DNA of 8,960 bases from Planctomycetaceae bacterium (GTDB lineage: Bacteria; Planctomycetota; Planctomycetia; Pirellulales; Thermoguttaceae), in assembly GCA_031256755.1 (NCBI GenBank), contig JAIRPZ010000221.1, positions 1 through 8,960 of the forward strand, read 5' to 3'. Below are positions 1 through 6,380 of this stretch, in pieces. The position numbers and the translations under genes were made by a program. Within the stretch, counting starts at the first letter, position 1. Each line of letters begins with the position of its first letter. Below the pieces are notes generated by a model. That model did not search any database and was not told the DNA's origin. It worked only from the letters and a program-made list of their open reading frames with translations.

Positions 1-303
1 CCCGCTCTGTCTGTCCTGCGGAAAACGCAACCCAAGGCGGACGGCATTCTTTTGATGTTATACCGATGTTCCAAATCTATTGTCAGATTGATCAGCAGTT
101 CAGATGGCTGTGAGTGACATTAACACCATTGTAACCCCCTGCGGCAAAATTGCAACATGCATGAATGAAAGCGGCAAGAGCGGCGAACATATGTCCCCCG
201 CTCTCAATAAGCCCGTCCGGCAAGGACTGCCCGCCGTCTAACCTTGCAGATATTGCAGAGAGCAACGGAAAAGGATCCGAAATTTCCGTGACATCTTCGC
301 ACA
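1..303. other. Left-edge stretch with no supportable gene
   Basis: I see no gene here that I can defend. Several frames are open at the left edge on both strands, which is expected for a short stretch. None shows a recognisable motif, a good ribosome-binding site or a family resemblance. The genes that usually follow a sulfate-binding protein in an uptake operon (the CysT/CysW permeases and the CysA ATPase) are not found downstream of the 304-1362 gene. No convincing rho-independent terminator for that gene is visible either. The first ~110 bases could hold the end of a plus-strand gene entering from the left, but the sequence cannot decide this. Confidence 0.5.
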
Positions 304-304
304 C
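92..304 (-). CDS. Doubtful 70-residue ORF overlapping the end of the sulfate-binding gene
   Basis: A GTG codon shares one base with the TAG stop of the upstream sulfate-binding gene (TAGTG), an arrangement seen in translationally coupled genes, and opens a 70-codon frame. The product begins MCEDVTEISDPFPLL and has a middle stretch rich in Ala, Gly and Leu. I recognise no domain, no signal peptide and no clear membrane segment. No Shine-Dalgarno-like sequence precedes the GTG, and the opposite strand is also open over much of the same bases. It may be a chance frame. I list it only because of the stop-start overlap. Confidence 0.15.
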   Translation of the reverse strand: MCEDVTEISDPFPLLSAISARLDGGQSLPDGLIESGGHMFAALAAFIHACCNFAAGGYNGVNVTHSHLNC

Positions 305-1362
305 TACTTTTTCGGCGAATAAATCTGATCGAATGTCCCGCCGTCTTCAAAATGTTCCTTTTGGGCTTTCTGCCAGCCGCCGAACACTTCGTCAATAGAA
401 AAAGTATCGACCGTTACGAAATTGTCCGCATATTTTTTCAGGACTTCAGGGTCACGCGGACGGTAATAATGTTTCGCAACCAATTCCTGCCCCTGTTTGG
501 TGTAGAGGAAATTCAAATACGCCTCGGCAACTTTCCGGTTCCCTTTTTTATCAACGTTTTTGTCAATCACGGCGACCGGCGGTTCGGCTAAAATACTGAT
601 CGAAGGAACGACAATTTCCGAATCCCCTTTGGCAATTTCATTGATCGACAATTTCGCCTGATTTTCCCAGTCAAGCAGCACGTCGCCTTCCTCTTGCTGT
701 AAAAATGCCTGCGAGGCGGTTCGCGCACCCTGCGGCAGAACGACAACGTTCTTATACAGTGCCGTGATGAAATCTTTCGCTTTTTTTTGCGCAACCGCAA
801 CTTCGGCAGCGGCATTCGGGTCTTGCAATTTTTTCAGGTCGCCGAGTTCTTTTTTCAGAACATATCCCCATGCGGCAAGATACGCCCAGCGAGCAACACC
901 GGATGTCTTCGGATGAGCCACAACGATTTCCACGCCCGGCTTCGTCAGGTCGCTCCATTCCTTGATTTTTTTCGGGTTTCCCTTGCGGACAAGGAACACC
1001 ACAGTCGAAGAATAGGGCGTGCTGTTGTGCGGAAGGCGTTTTTGCCAATCTTCGGGCAATGCTTTCGTCTTTTGAGCAATGTTGCTGATGTCATAGGCAA
1101 GGGCAAGCGTGACGACATCAGCGGCAAGTCCGTCAATGACGGCGTTTGCCTGCTTGCTGCTGCCGGCATGCGTGACCTCAATAGAGACCGTATCGCCGGT
1201 TTCCTTTTTGTAATGGGCGGCAAAGGCCTTGTTGTACTCCTTGTAAAGTTCCCGCGTCGGATCGTAGGACACATTAAGCAGTGTGTAATCGGCGGCAAAT
1301 ACGGAATGGGCTGCTGCCGCAAGGATAACGGACAAAAAGAGAACAATTTGTAATTTTCTCAT
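304..1362 (-). CDS. sbp: Periplasmic sulfate/thiosulfate-binding protein (ABC transporter, Sbp/CysP family)
   Basis: This is the solute-binding protein of a sulfate/thiosulfate ABC importer; it captures the anion in the periplasm and hands it to a CysTWA-type membrane complex. The 352-residue length is normal for the family. Residues 1-23 form a signal peptide (basic MRK, hydrophobic core, VFA end). Family blocks follow in order: LLNVSYDPTRELY at 28-40, a GSSKQANAVIDGLAADVV block from 67, HPKTSGVARW at 150-159, a QGARTASQAF...DWENQA block at 211-236, RPRDPEVLKKY at 301-311, and FGGWQKAQ...HFEDGGTFDQIY near the end. The family signature usually reads NPK[ST]SGxAR; here the first residue is His150 instead of Asn. 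The ATG start is backed by AGGAG about six bases upstream and by the signal peptide beginning right there. No permease or ATPase gene follows in the window, so the importer must be encoded elsewhere or the protein works alone. Sulfate versus thiosulfate preference cannot be read from sequence. Confidence 0.93.
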   Translation of the reverse strand: MRKLQIVLFLSVILAAAAHSVFAADYTLLNVSYDPTRELYKEYNKAFAAHYKKETGDTVSIEVTHAGSSKQANAVIDGLAADVVTLALAYDISNIAQKTKALPEDWQKRLPHNSTPYSSTVVFLVRKGNPKKIKEWSDLTKPGVEIVVAHPKTSGVARWAYLAAWGYVLKKELGDLKKLQDPNAAAEVAVAQKKAKDFITALYKNVVVLPQGARTASQAFLQQEEGDVLLDWENQAKLSINEIAKGDSEIVVPSISILAEPPVAVIDKNVDKKGNRKVAEAYLNFLYTKQGQELVAKHYYRPRDPEVLKKYADNFVTVDTFSIDEVFGGWQKAQKEHFEDGGTFDQIYSPKK

Positions 1363-1416
1363 GAAAATCTCCTGTTTGGTTGTCTCGGCGTGATAATGCC
1401 GATAGGTTTAGTATGC

Positions 1417-1449
1417 ATTATATTTTACCAAAAAAATTCCGTCCGTCAA
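1417..1449 (-). promoter_or_regulatory. Likely sigma-70-type promoter of the sulfate-binding gene
   Basis: On the minus strand, TTGACG (1444-1449) is followed after 16 bases by TAAAAT (1422-1427), which overlaps a perfect TATAAT (1417-1422). Either hexamer could serve as the -10 box; with TATAAT the spacer is 21, which is long, so TAAAAT fits the -35 better. A transcript would start around 1410-1415 and leave a leader of roughly 50 bases ahead of the ATG at 1362. No clear operator palindrome is visible. Confidence 0.5.
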
Positions 1450-1502
1450 TGGGGTATTTTCCGTGACTGCGTGAATGCCCGAAAACGGCGCAAAATTGCG
1501 GC

Positions 1503-1512
1503 GGGCAGCCGT
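1503..1512 (+). repeat. Left copy of 10-bp direct repeat (putative target-site duplication)
   Basis: GGGCAGCCGT lies directly against the left end of the inverted-repeat element at 1513-1621. An identical copy in the same orientation lies against its right end. A direct duplication exactly flanking perfect inverted termini is the footprint of a transposition event. Confidence 0.75.
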
Positions 1513-1621
1513 CACGTCACCTGCAAAGTCCTAAAACTCACAAATATTAGGCAATACAGGCAATTTAGGAAGGTGCTTTCACGACCTTTTACAGCAAAAA
1601 ACCGACTTTGCAGGTGACGTG
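1513..1621. mobile_element. MITE-like non-autonomous element with 18-bp terminal inverted repeats
   Basis: The element is 109 bp long. Its left end, CACGTCACCTGCAAAGTC (1513-1530), is the exact reverse complement of its right end (1604-1621), 18 of 18 bases. It is bracketed by the identical 10-bp sequence GGGCAGCCGT. The 73-base interior has no coding capacity, so the element would need a transposase from elsewhere. Perfect termini and a perfect duplication suggest recent insertion. It lies between the promoters of the divergent sulfate-binding and pseudopilin genes, about 18 bp from the pseudopilin -35 box. If transcribed it could fold into a long stem. Duplications of 8-10 bp are characteristic of the ISAs1 family (known) and 9-12 bp of IS4. 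A transposase remnant of that general type lies at the right edge of this window, but a shared terminus cannot be shown here. Confidence 0.8.
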
Positions 1622-1631
1622 GGGCAGCCGT
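1622..1631 (+). repeat. Right copy of 10-bp direct repeat (putative target-site duplication)
   Basis: This second copy of GGGCAGCCGT immediately follows the right inverted terminus of the 1513-1621 element, in the same orientation as the left copy at 1503-1512. The two copies are identical over 10 bases. The sequence beyond each copy differs, which fixes the duplication at this length. Confidence 0.75.
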
Positions 1632-1639
1632 GCGGACTC

Positions 1640-1668
1640 TTGATTTTTGACCGGTTTCAGAGTGTAAT
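1640..1668 (+). promoter_or_regulatory. Likely promoter of the pseudopilin gene
   Basis: TTGATT (1640-1645) is separated by exactly 17 bases from TGTAAT (1663-1668), which matches the sigma-70 pattern at 4/6 and 5/6 positions. Transcription would begin near 1675, giving a leader of about 39 bases before the ATG at 1714. The promoter lies only 8 bp beyond the flanking repeat of the MITE-like element, so the insertion may have displaced any upstream regulatory site. Confidence 0.4.
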
Positions 1669-1713
1669 AGATACGCAAGGGAGAATTCCGCTCTAATTTA
1701 ACAATACTCTGCC

Positions 1714-2838
1714 ATGCGGTTTTTATATCTTTCAGCATATACTCTGGTCGAACTTTTGATCGCCATGATTTTGTCGCTCATTCTACTGTACGGAATTCTG
1801 GAGTTATTCCGTTATGTGAGCGGAACAATGAACGAAGCAAGAACATCGCTTAATATGTCCGCCAATTTGAACGGTGCGGCACTTTTGCTGCGGCAAGACC
1901 TCGCCCGGATTCCGGCAACACTGCCGGCAAAACCGGGAAACATTGACCGTGCAAACGGAAAGGAAATCAGCGACCGCGACGGTTATCTCGAAATTACCGA
2001 AGGTCCGGATACTGCCGAAAGCCATCCGTTTCGCGTCGGAGACGGAACAAATAATCTGCCCGATAAAACTGTCGGCGACACGGACGACATTATCGGATTC
2101 GTTGCGAAAGCCAATGCGAATTCCCCTTTTCGCGGTCTGCTCGGTGGGGAAATTGCGGAACGTTACGCTGCCGAAGTGGTTTGGTTTGTCCGCGGAAACA
2201 CACTGTACCGCCGGGTCTTGCTCATTGATGATCAACACACCAGCGGCAGCACGGCAAACACAATTGAAGAAACCGCCGACAGAAAAAACCGGTTCGGTCA
2301 CGGCGGACGACAAACCAATTCGTTTCCTTATCCTCTGTACAGCAGTAGCAGTGCTACCGATCCTTGGTATTATTTACGGATGCCGCTGCTGGAAGAGACC
2401 TTGCACTTGAAAGCAGTTCTTCCATGGAAAGATGCTTTTCCTCCGCCGTCATCGCCGGAACAAGCAAATCCTGATTTGTGGACGCAGCCCTATTTTTTCC
2501 CGAATTTGCAGGATCGGAAAAGCGGTGCCTTGACGCAGTATGTGAGTGTTCCCCGTCATCCGAGAGCCGGCGAAGATGTTGTGCTGACCAACGTTCTGTC
2601 TTTCGACATTCGGGTTTGGGATTCAGGGCAAAATGATTTTGTTGATTTAGGAACCGGTTCATGGACAAACAATCAGCAGGCATCATTAGGAAACGTTTGG
2701 GATTCGTGGACGCAGCAATATGCCGAACAACCTCCATTTACAAAGAATTTAGAAGCGATCAAATTTACGATACGCTGTTTTGATCCGGCAAGCAAGATCA
2801 TCAAACAGGTGACCGTTATTCATCGTTTCCCGCAATAA
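1714..2838 (+). CDS. Prepilin-type pseudopilin, GspJ/PulJ-like minor pseudopilin
   Basis: The 374-residue protein starts with a short leader (MRFLYLSA) followed by YTLVELLIAMILSLILLYG. This is the class III signal recognised by prepilin peptidase: cleavage would fall between Ala8 and Tyr9, with the conserved Glu at mature position +5 (Glu13). Residues 9-29 form the hydrophobic helix that anchors the precursor in the inner membrane and packs pseudopilins into a fibre. The rest is a large periplasmic domain with blocks resembling GspJ-like proteins: DLARIP at 62-67, VVWFVRGNTLYRR at 145-157, VVLTNVLSFDIRVWD at 279-293 and a C-terminal LEAIKFTIRCFDP strand at 346-358. At 374 residues it is longer than classic GspJ (about 200). 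Processing normally follows Gly; Ala here is tolerated but less usual. The ATG is the only start after the in-frame stop at 1699-1701, and no Shine-Dalgarno precedes it. No other secretion or pilus gene is adjacent, so the machine it serves is unknown. Confidence 0.8.
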   Translation: MRFLYLSAYTLVELLIAMILSLILLYGILELFRYVSGTMNEARTSLNMSANLNGAALLLRQDLARIPATLPAKPGNIDRANGKEISDRDGYLEITEGPDTAESHPFRVGDGTNNLPDKTVGDTDDIIGFVAKANANSPFRGLLGGEIAERYAAEVVWFVRGNTLYRRVLLIDDQHTSGSTANTIEETADRKNRFGHGGRQTNSFPYPLYSSSSATDPWYYLRMPLLEETLHLKAVLPWKDAFPPPSSPEQANPDLWTQPYFFPNLQDRKSGALTQYVSVPRHPRAGEDVVLTNVLSFDIRVWDSGQNDFVDLGTGSWTNNQQASLGNVWDSWTQQYAEQPPFTKNLEAIKFTIRCFDPASKIIKQVTVIHRFPQ

Positions 2839-2868
2839 AAACGGCAGGAACGGAAACCGTCCCTGCCG
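2834..2868 (-). terminator. Rho-independent terminator for the PEP-CTERM gene, in the convergent gap
   Basis: CGGCAGGAACGG (2842-2853) and CCGTCCCTGCCG (2857-2868) pair over 12 positions with one A-C mismatch around an AAA loop. Read on the minus strand, the stem is followed at once by TTTTTATT (2834-2841), the usual terminator layout for the PEP-CTERM gene that ends at 2908. On the plus strand the hairpin comes just after the pseudopilin stop codon, but the nearest T-run is 16 bases further on. It may still block plus-strand read-through, less efficiently. Confidence 0.8.
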
Positions 2869-2907
2869 CCACCCTTCCAACATTTTTTACCAATAAAGAC
2901 CGGAAAC

Positions 2908-3861
2908 CTATTTTCTGCGAAATCTTCTTGCCGCAGCAAGACCCGTCAAGCCCAGTCCCATCACCAGCATCGTTGCCGGTTCCGGCGTGACCGCTGTCGG
3001 CGGCTCCGCCGGCGTTGGGACGTGCTTGACACCGATCAGCGTCTTATACACATCCCTGCCAATGTCGTTGGAATATACGGTTAAAGCAACAGGGTCTTCA
3101 GCATATCCGTATTCAGTCCAGTCTCCGCTGGTGAGAGCAGCGAACCATTCCCCCAACACTGCCAGCGATGCCTCATAGTCCCTATACGCCTGTGTTTCGT
3201 AGCCCGTTGCCTCATTTTCAATAAACGCCTTTTTCTGCTCGTCCCAATACGGCGCATAGGTATTCGCTTGCGTTTCCCAACGTTGCAATGTTTCATTCCA
3301 CTCTTGCAGCCCGTTGACATAAATATCTCCGTCCGTTATGCTCAAAGTACCGGATGTTTCATGTACAATCTCCCAGACAGCCAAATTGAAAATGGAAGCG
3401 TAGAGAGAATTGTTCGGCGTGTAATCTTCATTGTACGCCTTTGTGTATACATGATTAAACAGAGATTGAAGTTGCTGTTTTTGTGTGTCAGTATAAAAAT
3501 CGGCATTTGCCAACGCTATGGGGTGATAGAGCGACCCCGCAGAATACCCATAACCATACATCATTACCGGATCGGTCATGTGCGTCAAATCAGCATCAAA
3601 TACTCTGATCTTTGCGGCTGTGTCCCAATCGGCAGTAACAATATTTCCGTCCGTTTGTCCGGGACCCCATGCAAGAACATCCAGTCCGTCCGCAGACATC
3701 TGCATATTTCCCGTCTCAGGTACGTTAACCAAAAATTGGAAAGAGTTTCTTGTTTTGAGGAATGAGTCACTTAACGTGCCTGCATTATGAAAGACATCCG
3801 CAAACAGGTTTGTTGCCGAAAAAACAACCAAAGCGGCAAATGGAAAGGTTAAGGTTTTCAT
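2908..3861 (-). CDS. PEP-CTERM sorting-signal surface/exported protein, unknown function
   Basis: This 317-residue exported protein has a signal peptide at 1-21 (MKT..., ending LFA before Asp22). Its C-terminal PEP-CTERM tripartite signal consists of VTPEP at 291-295, a short hydrophobic helix at about 297-311 and the basic tail RRFRRK. Proteins with this tail are cut and anchored at the envelope by an exosortase (known for the family). The body is rich in Tyr, Trp, Asp and Glu and contains no cysteine. A block at 159-168, NLAVWEIVHE, followed by SGTLSITDGDIYV, resembles a conserved core of some other PEP-CTERM proteins, with a structural role presumed. I cannot assign a function; surface-matrix or adhesin roles are guesses. 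GGAG (3873-3876, minus) lies 11 bases before the ATG, a slightly long spacing, and the signal peptide fixes the start. It converges on the pseudopilin gene and ends at a clear terminator. No exosortase gene is in the window. Confidence 0.85.
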   Translation of the reverse strand: MKTLTFPFAALVVFSATNLFADVFHNAGTLSDSFLKTRNSFQFLVNVPETGNMQMSADGLDVLAWGPGQTDGNIVTADWDTAAKIRVFDADLTHMTDPVMMYGYGYSAGSLYHPIALANADFYTDTQKQQLQSLFNHVYTKAYNEDYTPNNSLYASIFNLAVWEIVHETSGTLSITDGDIYVNGLQEWNETLQRWETQANTYAPYWDEQKKAFIENEATGYETQAYRDYEASLAVLGEWFAALTSGDWTEYGYAEDPVALTVYSNDIGRDVYKTLIGVKHVPTPAEPPTAVTPEPATMLVMGLGLTGLAAARRFRRK

Positions 3862-4169
3862 AGTGTTATTATCTCCAAAATCATTTTTGGTTTTTGCTGC
3901 CGGAAAGGTTATGGCAACAAGTGTACTCTACGCATATCCCGTGCTAAACCATGTTTTTTACAGAAAAAACTGCCGGTTCCGCAAAAAAATGCCCGTTTTT
4001 AGAAATTTTGTTTGGGAAAAGAGAAAAATAACGTGGAAAAGTCAAGTGTCCGGCGGAATCGAGACAACTCCAGACAGCATCTGCGGATGTTCATTCCAAA
4101 ATGCGAGTATCAGAATAAACCATAAACATAACTGGTATATTATTTTGATACATTTTGACAAACCCTTTA
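3862..4169. other. Intergenic gap, no recognisable gene; upstream region of the PEP-CTERM gene
   Basis: This 308-bp gap between two minus-strand genes carries the leader and presumably the promoter of the PEP-CTERM gene. It is A/T-rich towards 4081-4169. A small perfect inverted repeat, CCAAAA/TTTTGG (3875-3880 and 3885-3890), touches the GGAG ribosome-binding site at 3873-3876 and could modulate access to it, but a 6-bp stem is weak evidence. I found no strong -10/-35 pair and no clear terminator for the chemoreceptor gene ending at 4170. A plus-strand open frame spans most of the gap but has no features of a real gene. Confidence 0.5.
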
Positions 4170-6275
4170 TCAATTCTCTCTGCTCCGCAGTTTGAACTGC
4201 CCGACGAGTTGCTGCAATTCGCCCGCTTGTCCGCTCATTTCGCCGGAAACACTCGCCGTTTCTTCCGCCGATGCCGTGTTCTGCTGAACCACCGTATCAA
4301 TTTGCGATAAGCCCTGCGAAACCTGCGAAATGCCCAATGCCTGTTCATTGCTCGCCTTCGCAATGTCCGCAAGCAATGATGCCACTTTTTGCGATTCCTC
4401 CACAATGCCGTTCAGCATTTCCGCCGTTTCCGCCGCAATGCCCGCTCCTTCATTGATTTGCCGGCTGTTGTTTTCAATCATCTGCGTGGTTTCCGCCGCT
4501 GCCTTCGCACTCCGCGAAGCCAGATTGCGGACTTCTTCCGCCACCACCGCAAAACCCTTGCCGTGCGCCCCCGCCCGCGCCGCCTCCACCGCCGCATTCA
4601 ATGCCAGCAGATTCGTTTGAAACGAAATGTCGTCAATCACCTTGACAACGTTTTGCACTTCCTGCGAATTTTTTGTGATGAGAGACATCGCCTCAATCAT
4701 TTTCCGCATCATGGTCTGCCCGTTTCCCGCCGCCTGATGAGCCGACCGCGCCATTTTATCCGCCTCGCCGGCGTTTTGCGCGTTCTGATTCGTCTGACCG
4801 CCGATTTCGTGCATCGACGCATTGATTTCTTCCAAACTTGCCGCCGACTCCGAAGCCCCTTGCGATAAATTTCCGCTTGCCGATGCGATTTCAGCAGCAC
4901 CAAGGGCAACCTGTCCGACTAATTCTTTCGCCGCACCAAGCGTTTGATTGACCTTTTCCAGCATCATGTTGATGTGAATATTCATGGAATCCAGTTCGCC
5001 CCGGCTTTTCACGGAAACCTGCCAGTTACCCCCCGCCAGTTCCACCGCCAAATGTTCCACCGACCGGAGTTCTTCCACAAAAAGAGCAAAAGCCGCCGCC
5101 AAATCACCGATTTCGTCCGCCCGCTCGCGGTATTGCGGTTCAATAGTGACCGTCAAATCGCCCGTTTTGGTGATTTCTTTCATTGCATGGTCAATTTGCC
5201 GGATGCCCGGAACAATGTTCCGTGTCGTTCCCCACGCCGTCAGCAACGCCGCCAAGAGTGTGACCAGCGCAAGGATGCCCATTTCCATCAATATCCGGTG
5301 TGACGTTTCGAGAACCATTGTTTCGGCTTCAGCGTAAATCGTCTGGACTTCGTTCATCAATGCACCGGTTTGCTGCCCGAATAACGTTTCCTTTTCTTCT
5401 TTTGCGGTGACCAATTTATGCTGTTTATTGATGGCATCGGCGACTTCGAGAAAATCCTTACGCAGTGTTCCGGCATACTGAATGATTTGCCGGAGAGACG
5501 GCTGCTGGGAATCTTCCCATGGAAGTGCCGAAAAAATCTGCGTTGTTTCATTGAACTTATCGCAGGCGGCAAGAGCGGTGCCGTATTTCTTTGCGCCGTC
5601 CGCTTCACTGACGGCAAGAAGGTACGCATCATAAGCGACTTTGAAAGCGGTCAAAGCACCCCGGCAGTCCCGTGCCGCCTTGTTCTTTTGGAAATAGAGC
5701 ATCGGAATACTGCCGCCGCCGGAAGCCGCCGAGATTTGTTCGCGGAACGAGTCGTCAATGAGTTTCAGAATATCGCCGAGCAGCGCGCTGCACTGCGCAT
5801 AACCGGCATTGAATTTGTTATTCTTTGCTTCCCGCACGGTCTGCCATTCGCTGTATTGTTCATTAATGACCGCATAATCGTCAATAATTTTCTTCGCTTC
5901 GACTGCTTTTTCGCGGAAACCCGGATGCGAATCGGCAAAGTGATACGGGTCGTCCGCAATATCGTTTTCGATTTTTTCAAGGTTTTTCCGTACACGGTCA
6001 AAAATTTCCGCTGTTTTGACGGCGGCAGCGGAATCGCTGAGATAAAAGTGTTTGCCGACAGTAATTTCGGCGGCAAGCCCGTCAATAATGGCTTGATTAC
6101 CGTTATCGGAAATCGCTCCGTAGTATTGAATAATCTGTGTCCCGTGCTGCAAAATGCGGGAACCGATAAGTCCGACCAAACTGACGGCAATAATCAAAAG
6201 CGTCAAAAAACCGAAACCGGCATAAAGTTTGGTACCGATTTTCCACCGGTTTATTAAACGTCTGAAACTGCCCAT
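4170..6275 (-). CDS. Methyl-accepting chemotaxis protein, all-helical sensor with two HAMP units
   Basis: This is an inner-membrane chemoreceptor that signals to CheA/CheW. In the 701-residue form starting MGSFRRLINRW, the parts in order are: membrane helix at 17-38; a large periplasmic domain at about 39-330 that looks entirely alpha-helical and is long enough for a bimodular (HBM-type) helical sensor; a second membrane helix at about 331-350; a HAMP linker at 351-403 containing GDLTV and RADEIGDLAAAF; a second, divergent HAMP-like unit at about 406-448 (GGNWQVSVKSRGELDSM); and the signalling hairpin at about 453-690. The hairpin tip DISFQTNLLALNAAVEAARA begins at 549 and runs on through GKGFAVVAEEVRNLA. 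Likely methylation pairs are Glu482-483 (ASLEEINAS) and Glu671-672. No C-terminal NWETF-type pentapeptide is present. The frame is open to an ATG at 6311, giving 713 residues. I prefer 6275 because a TATAAT box overlaps the 6311 ATG and the shorter N-terminus is more typical; neither start has a Shine-Dalgarno. The ligand cannot be predicted. No che genes are nearby. Confidence 0.92.
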   Translation of the reverse strand: MGSFRRLINRWKIGTKLYAGFGFLTLLIIAVSLVGLIGSRILQHGTQIIQYYGAISDNGNQAIIDGLAAEITVGKHFYLSDSAAAVKTAEIFDRVRKNLEKIENDIADDPYHFADSHPGFREKAVEAKKIIDDYAVINEQYSEWQTVREAKNNKFNAGYAQCSALLGDILKLIDDSFREQISAASGGGSIPMLYFQKNKAARDCRGALTAFKVAYDAYLLAVSEADGAKKYGTALAACDKFNETTQIFSALPWEDSQQPSLRQIIQYAGTLRKDFLEVADAINKQHKLVTAKEEKETLFGQQTGALMNEVQTIYAEAETMVLETSHRILMEMGILALVTLLAALLTAWGTTRNIVPGIRQIDHAMKEITKTGDLTVTIEPQYRERADEIGDLAAAFALFVEELRSVEHLAVELAGGNWQVSVKSRGELDSMNIHINMMLEKVNQTLGAAKELVGQVALGAAEIASASGNLSQGASESAASLEEINASMHEIGGQTNQNAQNAGEADKMARSAHQAAGNGQTMMRKMIEAMSLITKNSQEVQNVVKVIDDISFQTNLLALNAAVEAARAGAHGKGFAVVAEEVRNLASRSAKAAAETTQMIENNSRQINEGAGIAAETAEMLNGIVEESQKVASLLADIAKASNEQALGISQVSQGLSQIDTVVQQNTASAEETASVSGEMSGQAGELQQLVGQFKLRSREN

Positions 6276-6309
6276 GGTTATTATGTGGAGAAAGGAGCGG
6301 GAGAAAAGC

Positions 6310-6339
6310 ATTATAACCGGAAAAAAGAGTTTTTGTAAG
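6310..6339 (-). promoter_or_regulatory. Likely promoter of the chemoreceptor gene
   Basis: On the minus strand a perfect TATAAT (6310-6315) follows CTTACA (6334-6339, 4/6 match to the -35 consensus) with an 18-base spacer. It sits in the 69-bp gap after the polyphosphate kinase gene. Transcription would start near 6302, inside the extended reading frame, which argues for translation from the ATG at 6275 rather than 6311. It also suggests the chemoreceptor is transcribed separately from ppk. Confidence 0.45.
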
Positions 6340-6380
6340 GGGCGTTTATCAAGAGAGGACGAAACCGGATTATTCTCTGA

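Noticed and set aside
787..1353. Plus-strand open frame (188 codons) antisense to the sulfate-binding gene
   Set aside because: It is a shadow of the clear family match on the minus strand, and its composition is typical of the reverse complement of coding DNA.
1513..1621. Inverted repeat read as a terminator or CRISPR-like repeat pair
   Set aside because: The arms are 73 bases apart with no T-run after the stem, there are only two copies, and the flanking 10-bp direct duplication fits transposition instead.
3863..4195. Plus-strand open frame of 110 codons across the intergenic gap
   Set aside because: It begins within the leader of the PEP-CTERM gene and ends inside the chemoreceptor coding region. 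It lacks a domain, a signal peptide and a convincing start.
1074..6107. Similar IDGLAA motifs in the sulfate-binding protein (AVIDGLAADV) and the chemoreceptor (AIIDGLAAEI)
   Set aside because: The similarity covers only about ten residues and lies in unrelated folds. In the binding protein it is a normal family block, so I treat it as coincidence, not recombination or shared ligand binding.
5418..6257. Long plus-strand open frame (279 codons) antisense to the chemoreceptor
   Set aside because: It is the complement of well-supported chemoreceptor coding sequence. It has no recognisable domain and no independent ribosome-binding site.
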